Shown: piece by piece, positions 1 to 5,387 of the stretch
Layout: the number at the start of each line of letters is the position of its first letter
Position numbering within the stretch: the first letter of the stretch is position 1
DNA from: JBKHJZ01 sp046537875
GTDB taxonomy: Bacteria; Actinomycetota; Acidimicrobiia; Acidimicrobiales; VFJN01
Direction of reading: 5' to 3'
DNA length: 5,387 nt
Assembly (NCBI GenBank): GCA_046537875.1
Contig: JBKHJZ010000211.1
Span: 1 to 5,387, forward strand
Notes under the pieces: model-generated
Told to the model about the DNA's origin: nothing
Seen by the model: only the letters and a program-made list of their open reading frames with translations
The model's database searches: none
Made by a program: the position numbers and the translations under genes

Positions 1-510
1 GCGCTCCACCTCGGCGCGCCGGGTCCGCCGGTCGGGCACGAGGATGCCTCGGGCGCCCGCGGCCTCCGCGGCCTCGACGTCGGCGCCGATGTCGCCGATG
101 ACCGTGCACCGCTCGGGCGGCACGCCGAGGGCCGCTGCGGCGTCGAGCACCAGGCCGGGACGGGGCTTGCGGCAGCGGCAGCCGTCGCGGGCAGCGTGCG
201 GGCACCAGACGACGGCCGCGAACGGCCCGAGCAGCTCCTCGACGCGGCGGTTGACCGCGCTCACCTGCGCCGGCCCGACCATCCCCCGGGCGACGCCGCT
301 CTGGTTGGACACGACCGCCAGCGCCACGCCGGCGGCGCGCAGTCGGGCGAGACCGGCGGCGACGCCGGGGAGCACGCGGACCCGATCGGGGTCGCCGTTG
401 TAGGGCACGTCGGCGATCAGCGTGCCGTCGCGGTCGCACAACACCGCCCGGGCGCCCCCTCCGGCACTCGGTGCGCCAGCGTGCGGGCTGCCTGGCGGTG
501 CGTGCTCCAC
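1..510 (-). CDS. gmhB: D-glycero-D-manno-heptose 1,7-bisphosphate phosphatase-like HAD hydrolase (3' end outside window)
   Basis: This is a cytoplasmic HAD-superfamily phosphatase of the GmhB/HisB-N class. Family members remove the C7 phosphate of heptose 1,7-bisphosphate on the way to nucleotide-activated heptose. The 170 visible residues contain every catalytic motif: CDRDGT (nucleophile Asp26, acid/base Asp28), VSNQSG (68-72), Lys115 in CRKP, and IGDIGAD (138-144). A zinc-binding set typical of GmhB is also present: Cys103-x-His105 and Cys111-x-Cys113. YNGDP (37-41) is usual for this family. The start is GTG at 510-508: a TAG lies in frame four codons upstream, and later starts would cut into the first beta strand. 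The Shine-Dalgarno is weak. An 18-residue Gly/Ala/Pro-rich leader precedes the domain. The reading frame is open at the left edge; only a short C-terminal tail should be missing. The substrate is inferred; a histidinol-phosphatase or related sugar phosphatase role is less likely given the zinc motif. Confidence 0.85.
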   Translation of the reverse strand, partial: MEHAPPGSPHAGAPSAGGGARAVLCDRDGTLIADVPYNGDPDRVRVLPGVAAGLARLRAAGVALAVVSNQSGVARGMVGPAQVSAVNRRVEELLGPFAAVVWCPHAARDGCRCRKPRPGLVLDAAAALGVPPERCTVIGDIGADVEAAEAAGARGILVPDRRTRRAEVER

Positions 511-561
511 GTCCGGCCACTACCCGCGCTCTTCGCGGCCGATACCCGACAAGTGTTCGCG

Positions 562-572
562 ATGTTGAACAT
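562..572. promoter_or_regulatory. Perfect 11-bp palindrome, candidate operator upstream of gmhB
   Basis: ATGTT-G-AACAT is a perfect inverted repeat around a single central base, 52 bp before the gmhB start. It sits in the most AT-rich part of the window and overlaps a possible -10 element, which is where a repressor would bind. A second imperfect dyad, GAAC-N4-GTCG on the minus strand, lies just downstream and only half-matches a LexA-type box. An operator role is inference; no regulator gene is visible. Confidence 0.3.
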
Positions 573-573
573 A
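568..573 (-). promoter_or_regulatory. gmhB: Possible -10 element (TATGTT) of gmhB
   Basis: On the minus strand TATGTT fits the actinobacterial TANNNT -10 pattern and lies about 57 bp before the GTG start. No good -35 hexamer is visible at 16-19 bp upstream, which is common in high-GC actinobacteria but leaves the call weak. Confidence 0.25.
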
Positions 574-638
574 CACGGGATGAGCCGGTGCTATGACCAC
601 GCGTAGTGGTTTCTGCTCGCTGCCCCGCCTGGATGGAC

Positions 639-651
639 CGGCCCGGGGCCG
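639..651 (-). terminator. Weak GC hairpin after threonine ammonia-lyase
   Basis: CGGCC-CCG-GGCCG on the minus strand forms a 5-bp stem with a 3-nt loop, 9 bp beyond the TGA stop. There is no run of U after it, so it is not a classical intrinsic terminator. In GC-rich actinobacteria U-less hairpins sometimes sit after operons, but such a short one could also occur by chance. Confidence 0.18.
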
Positions 652-660
652 ACCCGACCC

Positions 661-1923
661 TCAGGCGGCGCCGGCCTGCCCGAACGTGAAGCTGCCGACC
701 TGCACGGGGTAGCCGGCCTTCTCCAGGGCGGCGACCACGCGCGTCACATGGGCGTGGTCGAGCGTCTCGATCGTCACCTCGAGCTCGGCCGACTTCGCGG
801 AGACGTCGATGAACATGCGCTGGTGGAGCACCTCGACGATGTTGGCCCCGGTCTCGCCGAGGAGGGTGGTGACCGTTCCCATCGCCCCGGGCACGTCGGG
901 GATCTCGACGTGCAGCCGCGACAGGCGGCCGTTCCGGACGAGCCCCCGCATGATCACCGAGGCCAGCAACCGCGGATCGACGTTGCCGCCGCTGAGCACC
1001 ACGCCGACGCGCCGTCCGGCGAACAGGTCCGGATGCTCGATCAGCGCGGCGATGCCCGCAGCGCCGGCGCCCTCGGCGACGACCTTCTCGATCTCGAGCA
1101 GCAGGTTCATCGCCTCCTCGATGTGGTCCTCCGACACGGTCACCACATCGGTGGCCAGCGCGGCGACGATCCGCCCGGTCAGATCGCCCGGTCGCGGGAC
1201 CGCGATGCCCTCGGCGATCGTGCTGCCCCCCGAGGGCCGCGTGGTGCCGTGAAGACGGTCGGCCATCGCCGGGTAGCGCTCGGTCTGCACGCCCACGAGG
1301 TCGATCCCCGGGGCGAGGTCCCGCGCCGCCACCGCCATACCGGCCAGCAGCCCGCCCCCACCGACCGGCACGACGAGGACGTCGAGGTCCGGGTCGTCGG
1401 CCAGCATCTCCAGCGCGCACGTGCCCTGCCCCGCGATCACCGCCGGGTCGTCGAACGGGTGGACGTAGGTGCGTCCCTCGGCGGTGGCGATCCGCCGGGC
1501 CTCCTCCTCGGCCTCGTCCAGCCCCTCGCCCCGCAGCACCACCGTGGCTCCCAGCTCCTGGGTGCGCTGCACCTTGACGAACGGCGTGGTGGCCGGCATG
1601 ACGATCGTGGCGTCGATCCCCAGTCGGGTCGCGTGGTAGGCGACCGCCTGCGCGTGGTTCCCGGCCGACATCGCGATCACGCCGCGTGCCCGCTCGTCCG
1701 GGGTCAGCAGCGCCAGCCGGTTGAGGGCGCCGCGCTCCTTGAAGGCCGCGATGAACTGGAAGTTCTCGAACTTCAGCACCACGTGGCACCCCAGCACCTC
1801 CGACAGCGTGCGCGAGTGCGAGCTCGGGGTGCGCTCGATGTTGCCCGCCACCCGCTCGGCCGCCGTCCGCACGTCGTCGGCGGTGACCGGAAGCGGTCCG
1901 GACGCCAGGCGGGCGCGGGTCAC
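661..1923 (-). CDS. ilvA: Threonine ammonia-lyase (threonine dehydratase), PLP-dependent, with C-terminal ACT domain
   Basis: This cytoplasmic fold-type II PLP enzyme converts L-threonine to 2-oxobutanoate and ammonia, and usually L-serine to pyruvate. The protein has 420 residues. The PLP domain spans about 13-325: Schiff-base Lys62 in AAFKERGA, the SAGNHAQ substrate loop (86-92), the phosphate-binding GGGG (188-191), EGAGAAG (284-290) and SGGN (311-314). One ACT domain (about 335-412) begins RLHVEIPDVPGAMG, matching the medium-length IlvA form rather than the two-ACT E. coli IlvA. The GTG start (1923-1921) overlaps the upstream TGA as GTGA, implying translational coupling. The frame stays open for 114 codons further upstream, but that stretch overlaps the enolase gene and is Arg/Ala/Gly-rich shadow. 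The FKERGA motif has Glu where many family members have Ile, Asp or Leu. A related activity, such as serine dehydratase or hydroxyaspartate dehydratase, is possible. The role could be isoleucine synthesis or catabolism. Confidence 0.9.
   Translation of the reverse strand: MTRARLASGPLPVTADDVRTAAERVAGNIERTPSSHSRTLSEVLGCHVVLKFENFQFIAAFKERGALNRLALLTPDERARGVIAMSAGNHAQAVAYHATRLGIDATIVMPATTPFVKVQRTQELGATVVLRGEGLDEAEEEARRIATAEGRTYVHPFDDPAVIAGQGTCALEMLADDPDLDVLVVPVGGGGLLAGMAVAARDLAPGIDLVGVQTERYPAMADRLHGTTRPSGGSTIAEGIAVPRPGDLTGRIVAALATDVVTVSEDHIEEAMNLLLEIEKVVAEGAGAAGIAALIEHPDLFAGRRVGVVLSGGNVDPRLLASVIMRGLVRNGRLSRLHVEIPDVPGAMGTVTTLLGETGANIVEVLHQRMFIDVSAKSAELEVTIETLDHAHVTRVVAALEKAGYPVQVGSFTFGQAGAA
1920..1923 (-). 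promoter_or_regulatory. GTGA stop/start overlap coupling the enolase and deaminase genes
   Basis: The TGA stop of the upstream enolase gene and the GTG start of threonine ammonia-lyase share four bases. No strong separate Shine-Dalgarno stands out before the GTG, so termination-reinitiation is the likely way the second gene is translated. Confidence 0.75.
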
Positions 1924-3029
1924 GGGGCCGAGCGCATGATCAGTCGGCTGACGGTCATCTCGTCCAGCACCTCCGGCAGCGGCTCGACCCCGAGCCCGGG
2001 CCCGTCCGGAACGATCATCGTGCCGTTGGGCGCTTCGAACGGCCGGGTCAGGTCGGTCTCGAAGTAGCGGGCCGACGGGCCGAGGTCGGGGGGCAGGGTA
2101 CAACCGGGGAGCGCGGCCACGGCCAGGTTGAGCGCCCGGCCGAGCCCGGTCTCGAGCATGCCCCCGCACCGCAGTGCCACGCCCTCCCGCCGGCAGAGCC
2201 CGTGGATGCGCCGGGCCTCGACCAGACCTGCGACGCGCCCGACCTTGAGGTTCACGGCACCGCACGCCCCGAGCGCGAGTGCCGTCTCGACGTCGCGGAC
2301 CGAGCCGATCGACTCGTCCAGGCAGACTCGCACGTCGACCTGGCGCGCCAGCGCGGCGTGCCCGAGGAGGTCGTCACCGGGGAACGGCTGCTCGATCGCC
2401 GCCAGCCCGAGCACCGGATCGGCCAGCCACCGGAGGGTGGCCAGGTGGTCGGCGTCATCGCTGCTGAAGCTGCCGTTGGCATCGACCAGCAGGGCCACGT
2501 CGTCGCCGATCGCGTCTCGCACGGCCTGCACCGCCTCGACGTGCCAGGACGGCGTGACCTTCAGCTTGAACGACCGGTGCCCCTCGCCCTGCCAGCGGCG
2601 CGCCTCGGCGACCAGGTCGTCGATCGTCGGCGCCAGGCCGAGAGCGATGCCGGTGGGGATCACAGGGCGCGTCGCCCCCAGGAACGACGCCGTCGAGCGA
2701 TGCTCGGCGCGCAGGCCCGCGTCGAGCGCCGCGCCCTCGAGGGCCGCCTTGGCCATGTGGTGGCCCCGCACCTCGCCCAGGGGGCGGCCCGCGAGCAGCC
2801 GGGGCACCAGGTGGTGCTCCATCACGTGGAGCACCTCGGCGGTGTACTCCGGCCAGTACGTGGGCTCGGGTTCGGCGACGCACTCGGCCCAGCCGTCGGG
2901 GCCGTCCGCGACGATCGCCCGCACGATCACGACCTCGCGGGTGTGGCGGGTGCCGCGGGCGGTGATGAACGGCTGGGCGAGCGGTAGCCGGACCGTGCGG
3001 AGCTCGATGCCCTCGAGCACGACCTCCAT
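1920..3029 (-). CDS. menC: o-Succinylbenzoate synthase / N-succinylamino acid racemase (enolase superfamily)
   Basis: This enolase-superfamily enzyme of the MLE subgroup, NSAR/OSBS family, dehydrates SHCHC to o-succinylbenzoate (menaquinone pathway) and/or racemises N-succinylamino acids. The protein has 369 residues, about the length of the Amycolatopsis racemase (368). The capping domain is about 1-125, then the barrel. Catalytic residues are all visible: Lys155-x-Lys157 (KLK), metal ligands Asp183 (VDANG), Glu213 (IEQP) and Asp238 (LDES), and Lys262 (NLKVGR). Arg265, three residues after that lysine, matches an arginine tied to racemase activity in the Amycolatopsis enzyme. GGMLETGLGRALN (289-301) is a family signature. 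ATG at 3029-3027 is chosen because GGAGGTG lies just upstream. The longer frame upstream looks like translated intergenic DNA. It is the first gene of a coupled pair with threonine ammonia-lyase, which favours a racemase or dual role. The sequence cannot separate the two activities, so the symbol is tentative. Confidence 0.88.
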   Translation of the reverse strand: MEVVLEGIELRTVRLPLAQPFITARGTRHTREVVIVRAIVADGPDGWAECVAEPEPTYWPEYTAEVLHVMEHHLVPRLLAGRPLGEVRGHHMAKAALEGAALDAGLRAEHRSTASFLGATRPVIPTGIALGLAPTIDDLVAEARRWQGEGHRSFKLKVTPSWHVEAVQAVRDAIGDDVALLVDANGSFSSDDADHLATLRWLADPVLGLAAIEQPFPGDDLLGHAALARQVDVRVCLDESIGSVRDVETALALGACGAVNLKVGRVAGLVEARRIHGLCRREGVALRCGGMLETGLGRALNLAVAALPGCTLPPDLGPSARYFETDLTRPFEAPNGTMIVPDGPGLGVEPLPEVLDEMTVSRLIMRSAP

Positions 3030-3033
3030 CGGG

Positions 3034-3040
3034 CACCTCC
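3034..3040 (-). promoter_or_regulatory. Strong Shine-Dalgarno of the enolase gene
   Basis: On the minus strand GGAGGTG stands four bases before the ATG at 3029, the best ribosome binding site in the window. It fixes the start of the enolase gene and argues against the 50-codon longer reading frame. Confidence 0.8.
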
Positions 3041-3120
3041 GGTCGTCGGCGATCGGGCGGTCGCGGGCCGCACCATCATGCCGGTCGCCCGCCCCGGTCG
3101 CCGGGTGGCTGGTCGCCCGC
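3041..3120 (+). repeat. Cluster of five short GGTCG-type direct repeats
   Basis: GGTCG occurs at 3041, 3059, 3083, 3096 and 3111. Two copies share the full 10-mer GGTCGCCCGC (3083-3092 and 3111-3120), and the one between them reads GGTCGCCGGG. Spacing is irregular (18, 24, 13 and 15 bp). They lie upstream of the enolase operon and could be binding sites or simply GC-rich low-complexity DNA. Confidence 0.3.
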
Positions 3121-3195
3121 GTCCCGATCGCCGCCTCGCCGGTGGCTCGTGCGAGTCGCCCCATCGCGGCCGGGGGCACCCGCCGATGGGGGCAC

Positions 3196-3201
3196 TAGCC
3201 T
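3196..3201 (+). promoter_or_regulatory. map: Candidate -10 element (TAGCCT) for a leaderless aminopeptidase transcript
   Basis: TAGCCT fits TANNNT and ends nine bases before the ATG at 3211. Transcription would then begin at or within a few bases of the start codon. The bases between them contain no Shine-Dalgarno, which agrees with a leaderless mRNA, common in actinobacteria. No clear -35 is visible. Confidence 0.45.
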
Positions 3202-3210
3202 GGTTCGGAC

Positions 3211-4149
3211 ATGGCGACCACCGGACTCGCGCTCAAGGCCAACGATCCCTGCTGGTGCGGCAGCGGCCGCAAGTTCAAGCGCTGCCACAAGTCGAGCACC
3301 GATCGCATCCGGCCCGGGCGGGTGTCGCCGCCGCGGCCGGTGCCGCGCCACATCCCGCGGCCGCCGTACGCCGAGACCGGCGTCCCCGTGCGCCGGCCGG
3401 AGTCGCCCGTGCGCTCCCCGGAGGTGATCGAGCGGATGCGGGCCGCGGGCCGGGCCGCCGCCGAGGTGCTCCGCACCGTCGGGGCCGCAGTCGCCCCGGG
3501 GGTGACGACCGACGAGCTGGACGCCCTGTGTCACGAGGAGTGCATCGAGCGTGGCGGCTACCCGAGCCCGCTGAACTACGGCGGGTTCCCGAAGTCGCTG
3601 TGCACCTCGGTGAACGAGGTGATCTGCCACGGCATCCCGGACGACCGGCCGCTGGTCGACGGCGACATCGTCAACCTCGACGTCACCATCTTCCTCGACG
3701 GCGTCCACGGTGACACCAACGCCACGTTCCCCGTCGGCACGGTCGACGACGAGTCGGCCGACCTCATCCGGATCACCCGCCAGTGCCTCGAACGGGGCAT
3801 CGAGGCGGTGGCCCCCGGCCGGCCCAGCAACGACATCGGCAAGGCGATCCAGGCCCACGCCGAGCCCCGCGGCTACGGCGTGGTGCGCGCGTTCGTGGGC
3901 CACGGGATCGGCGAGCAGTTCCACACCGACCTGCAGATCCCCCACTACGACAACCCGCCGGCGTCGGTGACGCTGCAGCCGGGCATGACCTTCACGATCG
4001 AGCCGATGATCACGCTGGGTGCCTGGCAGCACCAGCTGTGGGACGACGGCTGGACGGCCGTCACCATCGACCGCCGCCGCACCGCCCAGTTCGAGCACAC
4101 GCTGCTGGTGACCGACGACGGCGTCGAGGTCCTCACCCGGACCGACTGA
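3211..4149 (+). CDS. map: Type I methionine aminopeptidase with N-terminal SEC-C zinc motif
   Basis: This cytoplasmic metalloprotease removes the initiator methionine from nascent proteins. It has 312 residues. A SEC-C motif comes first: NDPCWCGSGRKFKRCH (11-26), a Cys14-x-Cys16-x8-Cys25-His26 zinc site like the SecA C-terminus. A proline-rich linker follows (35-70), including RPVPRHIPRPPY (42-53), resembling the PxxP extension of mycobacterial MetAP type 1c. The pita-bread catalytic domain spans about 70-310. The metal ligands are Asp157 (NLDVT), Asp168 (HGDTN), His231 (GHGIG), Glu264 (IEPM) and Glu295 (FEHT). Their spacing of 11, 63, 33 and 31 is identical to the E. coli enzyme. Substrate-contacting His140 (ICHGIPDD) is present. 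All ligands are intact, so it should be active. The ATG has no Shine-Dalgarno. SEC-C may help the enzyme reach ribosomes, but that is inference. The gene stands alone, divergent from the enolase operon and convergent with the ATPase. Confidence 0.95.
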   Translation: MATTGLALKANDPCWCGSGRKFKRCHKSSTDRIRPGRVSPPRPVPRHIPRPPYAETGVPVRRPESPVRSPEVIERMRAAGRAAAEVLRTVGAAVAPGVTTDELDALCHEECIERGGYPSPLNYGGFPKSLCTSVNEVICHGIPDDRPLVDGDIVNLDVTIFLDGVHGDTNATFPVGTVDDESADLIRITRQCLERGIEAVAPGRPSNDIGKAIQAHAEPRGYGVVRAFVGHGIGEQFHTDLQIPHYDNPPASVTLQPGMTFTIEPMITLGAWQHQLWDDGWTAVTIDRRRTAQFEHTLLVTDDGVEVLTRTD

Positions 4150-4163
4150 CGAGCCGGGAGCGG

Positions 4164-5387
4164 TCAGCCCGCCCACGTGGCGGCGACGGGCACCGCGGTC
4201 AGGTCCCGTGCCAGCGGCACTGGTCTCTCCACGAGGCAGACGACGATGCCCTGGACCCAGCGGTCGCCCACGCGCTCCGCCAACCAGCGCAGACCGCGGG
4301 CGTCGTCCGGAGCCGGCGATGCGGTGGCCTTGACCTCGACGCCCGCGATGCGGCCACCCTCACCGATCACGACCAGGTCGACCTCCACCCCGCTGTGGAC
4401 CCGCAGATGGTGGAGGTCCACCACCTGATCCGACCAGGTGCGCTGGCGTGCGAGCTCGTTGACGACGAAGGTCTCGAGCAGCGGCCCGAGCGCGGGATTG
4501 GTCACGTCGGACAGCCGTGCCGCGGTCTCGCGCAGCAGGTGGGTCGCGACCCCGGTGTCCGTCAGATGGGCCTTGGTGCGACCACTGGTGCGGGCCGACA
4601 GGTTCGCGGTGAACGGCGAGATCTCGTGGAAGGCGAACACCGCCTCGAGGAGCGGCAGGTAGCGGCGGACCGTCGTGTCCGCGAGCCCCGACGTTCGGGC
4701 GATCGAGGCCGGCACGAGCTCTGCCGAGGTTCGCGCGGCGAGCAAGCGCCACAAGTCGTCGAGCTCGGCCGGCTGGCGCACCGCGGCCAGATCGGGTACG
4801 TCGCGCTGGGTGACCGTACGGACATACGCGTCGAAGAACTCGCGGCGGTCCCGCTCCTCGTCGAGAAGGACCGCCTCCGGGAACCCTCCGGTTGCGATGC
4901 GCGCCGCAACTTCGCTGCGCGACATCCGGTCGGCGCGGCGGTCCCGCACAGCGCCGACGCCGGCGAGCAGGGCGTCGAGCATCCCGTCGTCACCCCCGTG
5001 GATCTCGCCCTGCGACAGCGGCCACAGGTCGAGGAAGCGGACGCGACCCGCGAGGGACTCCGACAGGCGGGGCTCGGTGAGGAAGCGCGTCGAGCCGGCG
5101 AGCACGAGCTGACCCCGCTCGTCGCTGCGGTCGAGCGTCGACTTGGCTGCGAGCAGGAGTCCGTCGCCGCCCCGCTGGAACTCGTCGACGAACAGCGGCC
5201 GAGGGCGCTCGGCCAGGAACCCGACCGGGTCGACGCGGGCGGCCCGCAACTGTGTGCGGTCGTCGAGGGTGAGGTAGGCGTCGTCGGCATGTGCTCCGGC
5301 GATGCGCCGCAGCAGGGCGCTCTTGCCGGCCTGCCGGGGACCGTTGACCACGACGGCACGAGCCGTGCGCATGCGACGACGGAGCTC
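4164..5387 (-). CDS. AAA-family ATPase with DUF4143 C-terminal domain (5' end probably outside window)
   Basis: This belongs to the widespread AAA_14/DUF4143 ATP-binding proteins, whose cellular role is not established. Numbering from the ATG at 5372, Walker A is GPRQAGKS (11-18) and Walker B is LFVDE (60-64). LAGSTRF (91-97) is the sensor-like strand, GGFPEA (162-167) and the QRDV region (189-192) are family hallmarks, and a winged-helix-like stretch (SIARTSGLADTTVRRYL, 223-239) follows. The C-terminus keeps a PD-(D/E)xK-like pattern: Glu300, Glu330-x-Asp332 (GVEVDLVV) and Glu346-x-Lys348 (GVEVKAT). The frame remains open from 5372 to the window edge, reading ELRRR, and homologues usually carry about 15-25 residues before the P-loop strand. 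The ATG at 5372 is therefore probably internal and the gene truncated by the window. It ends 14 bp from the convergent aminopeptidase. No toxin or restriction partner is visible. Confidence 0.85.
   Translation of the reverse strand, partial: ELRRRMRTARAVVVNGPRQAGKSALLRRIAGAHADDAYLTLDDRTQLRAARVDPVGFLAERPRPLFVDEFQRGGDGLLLAAKSTLDRSDERGQLVLAGSTRFLTEPRLSESLAGRVRFLDLWPLSQGEIHGGDDGMLDALLAGVGAVRDRRADRMSRSEVAARIATGGFPEAVLLDEERDRREFFDAYVRTVTQRDVPDLAAVRQPAELDDLWRLLAARTSAELVPASIARTSGLADTTVRRYLPLLEAVFAFHEISPFTANLSARTSGRTKAHLTDTGVATHLLRETAARLSDVTNPALGPLLETFVVNELARQRTWSDQVVDLHHLRVHSGVEVDLVVIGEGGRIAGVEVKATASPAPDDARGLRWLAERVGDRWVQGIVVCLVERPVPLARDLTAVPVAATWAG

Larger units (their letters stand above)
511..660. 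other. Intergenic region between threonine ammonia-lyase and gmhB
   Basis: This 150-bp gap separates two minus-strand genes. The stretch from about 541 to 620 is clearly more AT-rich than the genes around it, as expected for a promoter of the phosphatase gene. It holds the palindrome and -10 candidate listed separately. It also contains a small inverted repeat, ACCAC-GCGTA-GTGGT (596-610), and a GC hairpin just beyond the deaminase stop (639-651). I see no small gene with a ribosome binding site here. Confidence 0.6.
3030..3210. other. Divergent intergenic region between the enolase gene and methionine aminopeptidase
   Basis: This 181-bp gap lies between divergently transcribed genes, so it should hold both promoters. 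For the aminopeptidase a TAGCCT element is listed separately. For the enolase operon the only AT-richer spot is CATGAT on the minus strand (3080-3075), a poor -10 match that would give a leader of about 40 nt including the Shine-Dalgarno. The rest is GC-rich with repeated GGTCG words. I see no gene in it. Confidence 0.55.

Noticed and set aside
542..562. Possible LexA/SOS box (GAAC-N4-GTCG) upstream of gmhB
   Set aside because: Only the first half-site matches; the second departs from GTTC at two positions, and a heptose phosphatase is not an expected SOS gene.
196..606. Plus-strand open frame across gmhB and the intergenic gap
   Set aside because: Most of it is antisense to the HAD phosphatase, and it has no ribosome binding site or domain.
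748..2067. Long plus-strand open frame (439 codons) opposite the deaminase gene
   Set aside because: It lies antisense to a gene with clear catalytic motifs, and its product is rich in His, Arg, Gly and Asp with no recognisable domain. This is typical of GC-rich antisense shadow frames.
1924..2265. 114-codon N-terminal extension of threonine ammonia-lyase
   Set aside because: It overlaps the enolase gene in another frame, is Arg/Ala/Gly/Pro-rich, and the GTG overlapping the upstream stop gives a normal protein length.
3030..3179. 50-codon N-terminal extension of the enolase
   Set aside because: The ATG at 3029 has a strong GGAGGTG and the resulting length matches the family; the extension has no family similarity that I can see.
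2128..3198. Plus-strand open frame of 356 codons opposite the enolase gene
   Set aside because: The product is Ser/Arg/Ala/Pro-rich without a domain, and it overlaps antisense the well-supported enolase gene and runs through the intergenic region.
4146..4167. Inverted repeat CTGAC...GTCAG at the convergent gene ends, considered as a shared terminator
   Set aside because: The stem is only 5 bp with a 12-nt loop and no U tract, and the arms include the two facing TGA stop codons, which creates part of the symmetry automatically.
3076..4176. Minus-strand open frame of 366 codons opposite the aminopeptidase
   Set aside because: It is antisense to a gene with all metal ligands conserved; the product has shadow-like composition with repeated Val-Asp-Asp and His-Arg stretches.

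Overview
The window is very GC-rich (clearly above 70% by eye), tightly packed bacterial DNA with strong third-position G/C bias. The methionine aminopeptidase closely resembles the actinobacterial type 1c enzyme of Mycobacterium, and the whole looks like a high-GC actinomycete. A lesser-known lineage such as Acidimicrobiia is possible, but the sequence alone does not settle this. There is no RNA gene, insertion sequence, CRISPR array or phage gene. It reads as ordinary chromosomal DNA.

Layout, left to right. (1) On the minus strand, the 5' part of a GmhB-like HAD phosphatase gene (starts at 510, runs off the left edge). (2) A 150-bp gap (511-660) with the most AT-rich stretch of the window, a perfect 11-bp palindrome overlapping a possible -10 element, and a weak GC hairpin. 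(3) A two-gene minus-strand operon. An o-succinylbenzoate synthase / N-succinylamino acid racemase-type enolase (3029-1920) is followed, with a GTGA stop/start overlap, by a threonine ammonia-lyase carrying one ACT domain (1923-661). (4) A 181-bp divergent intergenic region (3030-3210) with scattered GGTCG repeats. (5) On the plus strand, a methionine aminopeptidase (3211-4149) with an N-terminal SEC-C zinc motif and a proline-rich linker, possibly translated from a leaderless mRNA. (6) Convergent to it after 14 bp, a minus-strand AAA ATPase with a DUF4143 / PD-(D/E)xK-like C-terminus (4164 to the right edge). Its true start is probably outside the window.

How the genes may work together: the only firm functional link is the coupled enolase/deaminase pair, which suggests amino acid metabolism (racemisation of N-succinylamino acids, then L-threonine/L-serine deamination) at least as well as menaquinone synthesis. 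The phosphatase, the aminopeptidase and the ATPase appear to be independent units. I did not find a convincing new biological system. The items most worth a second look are the coupled operon and the SEC-C aminopeptidase fusion.
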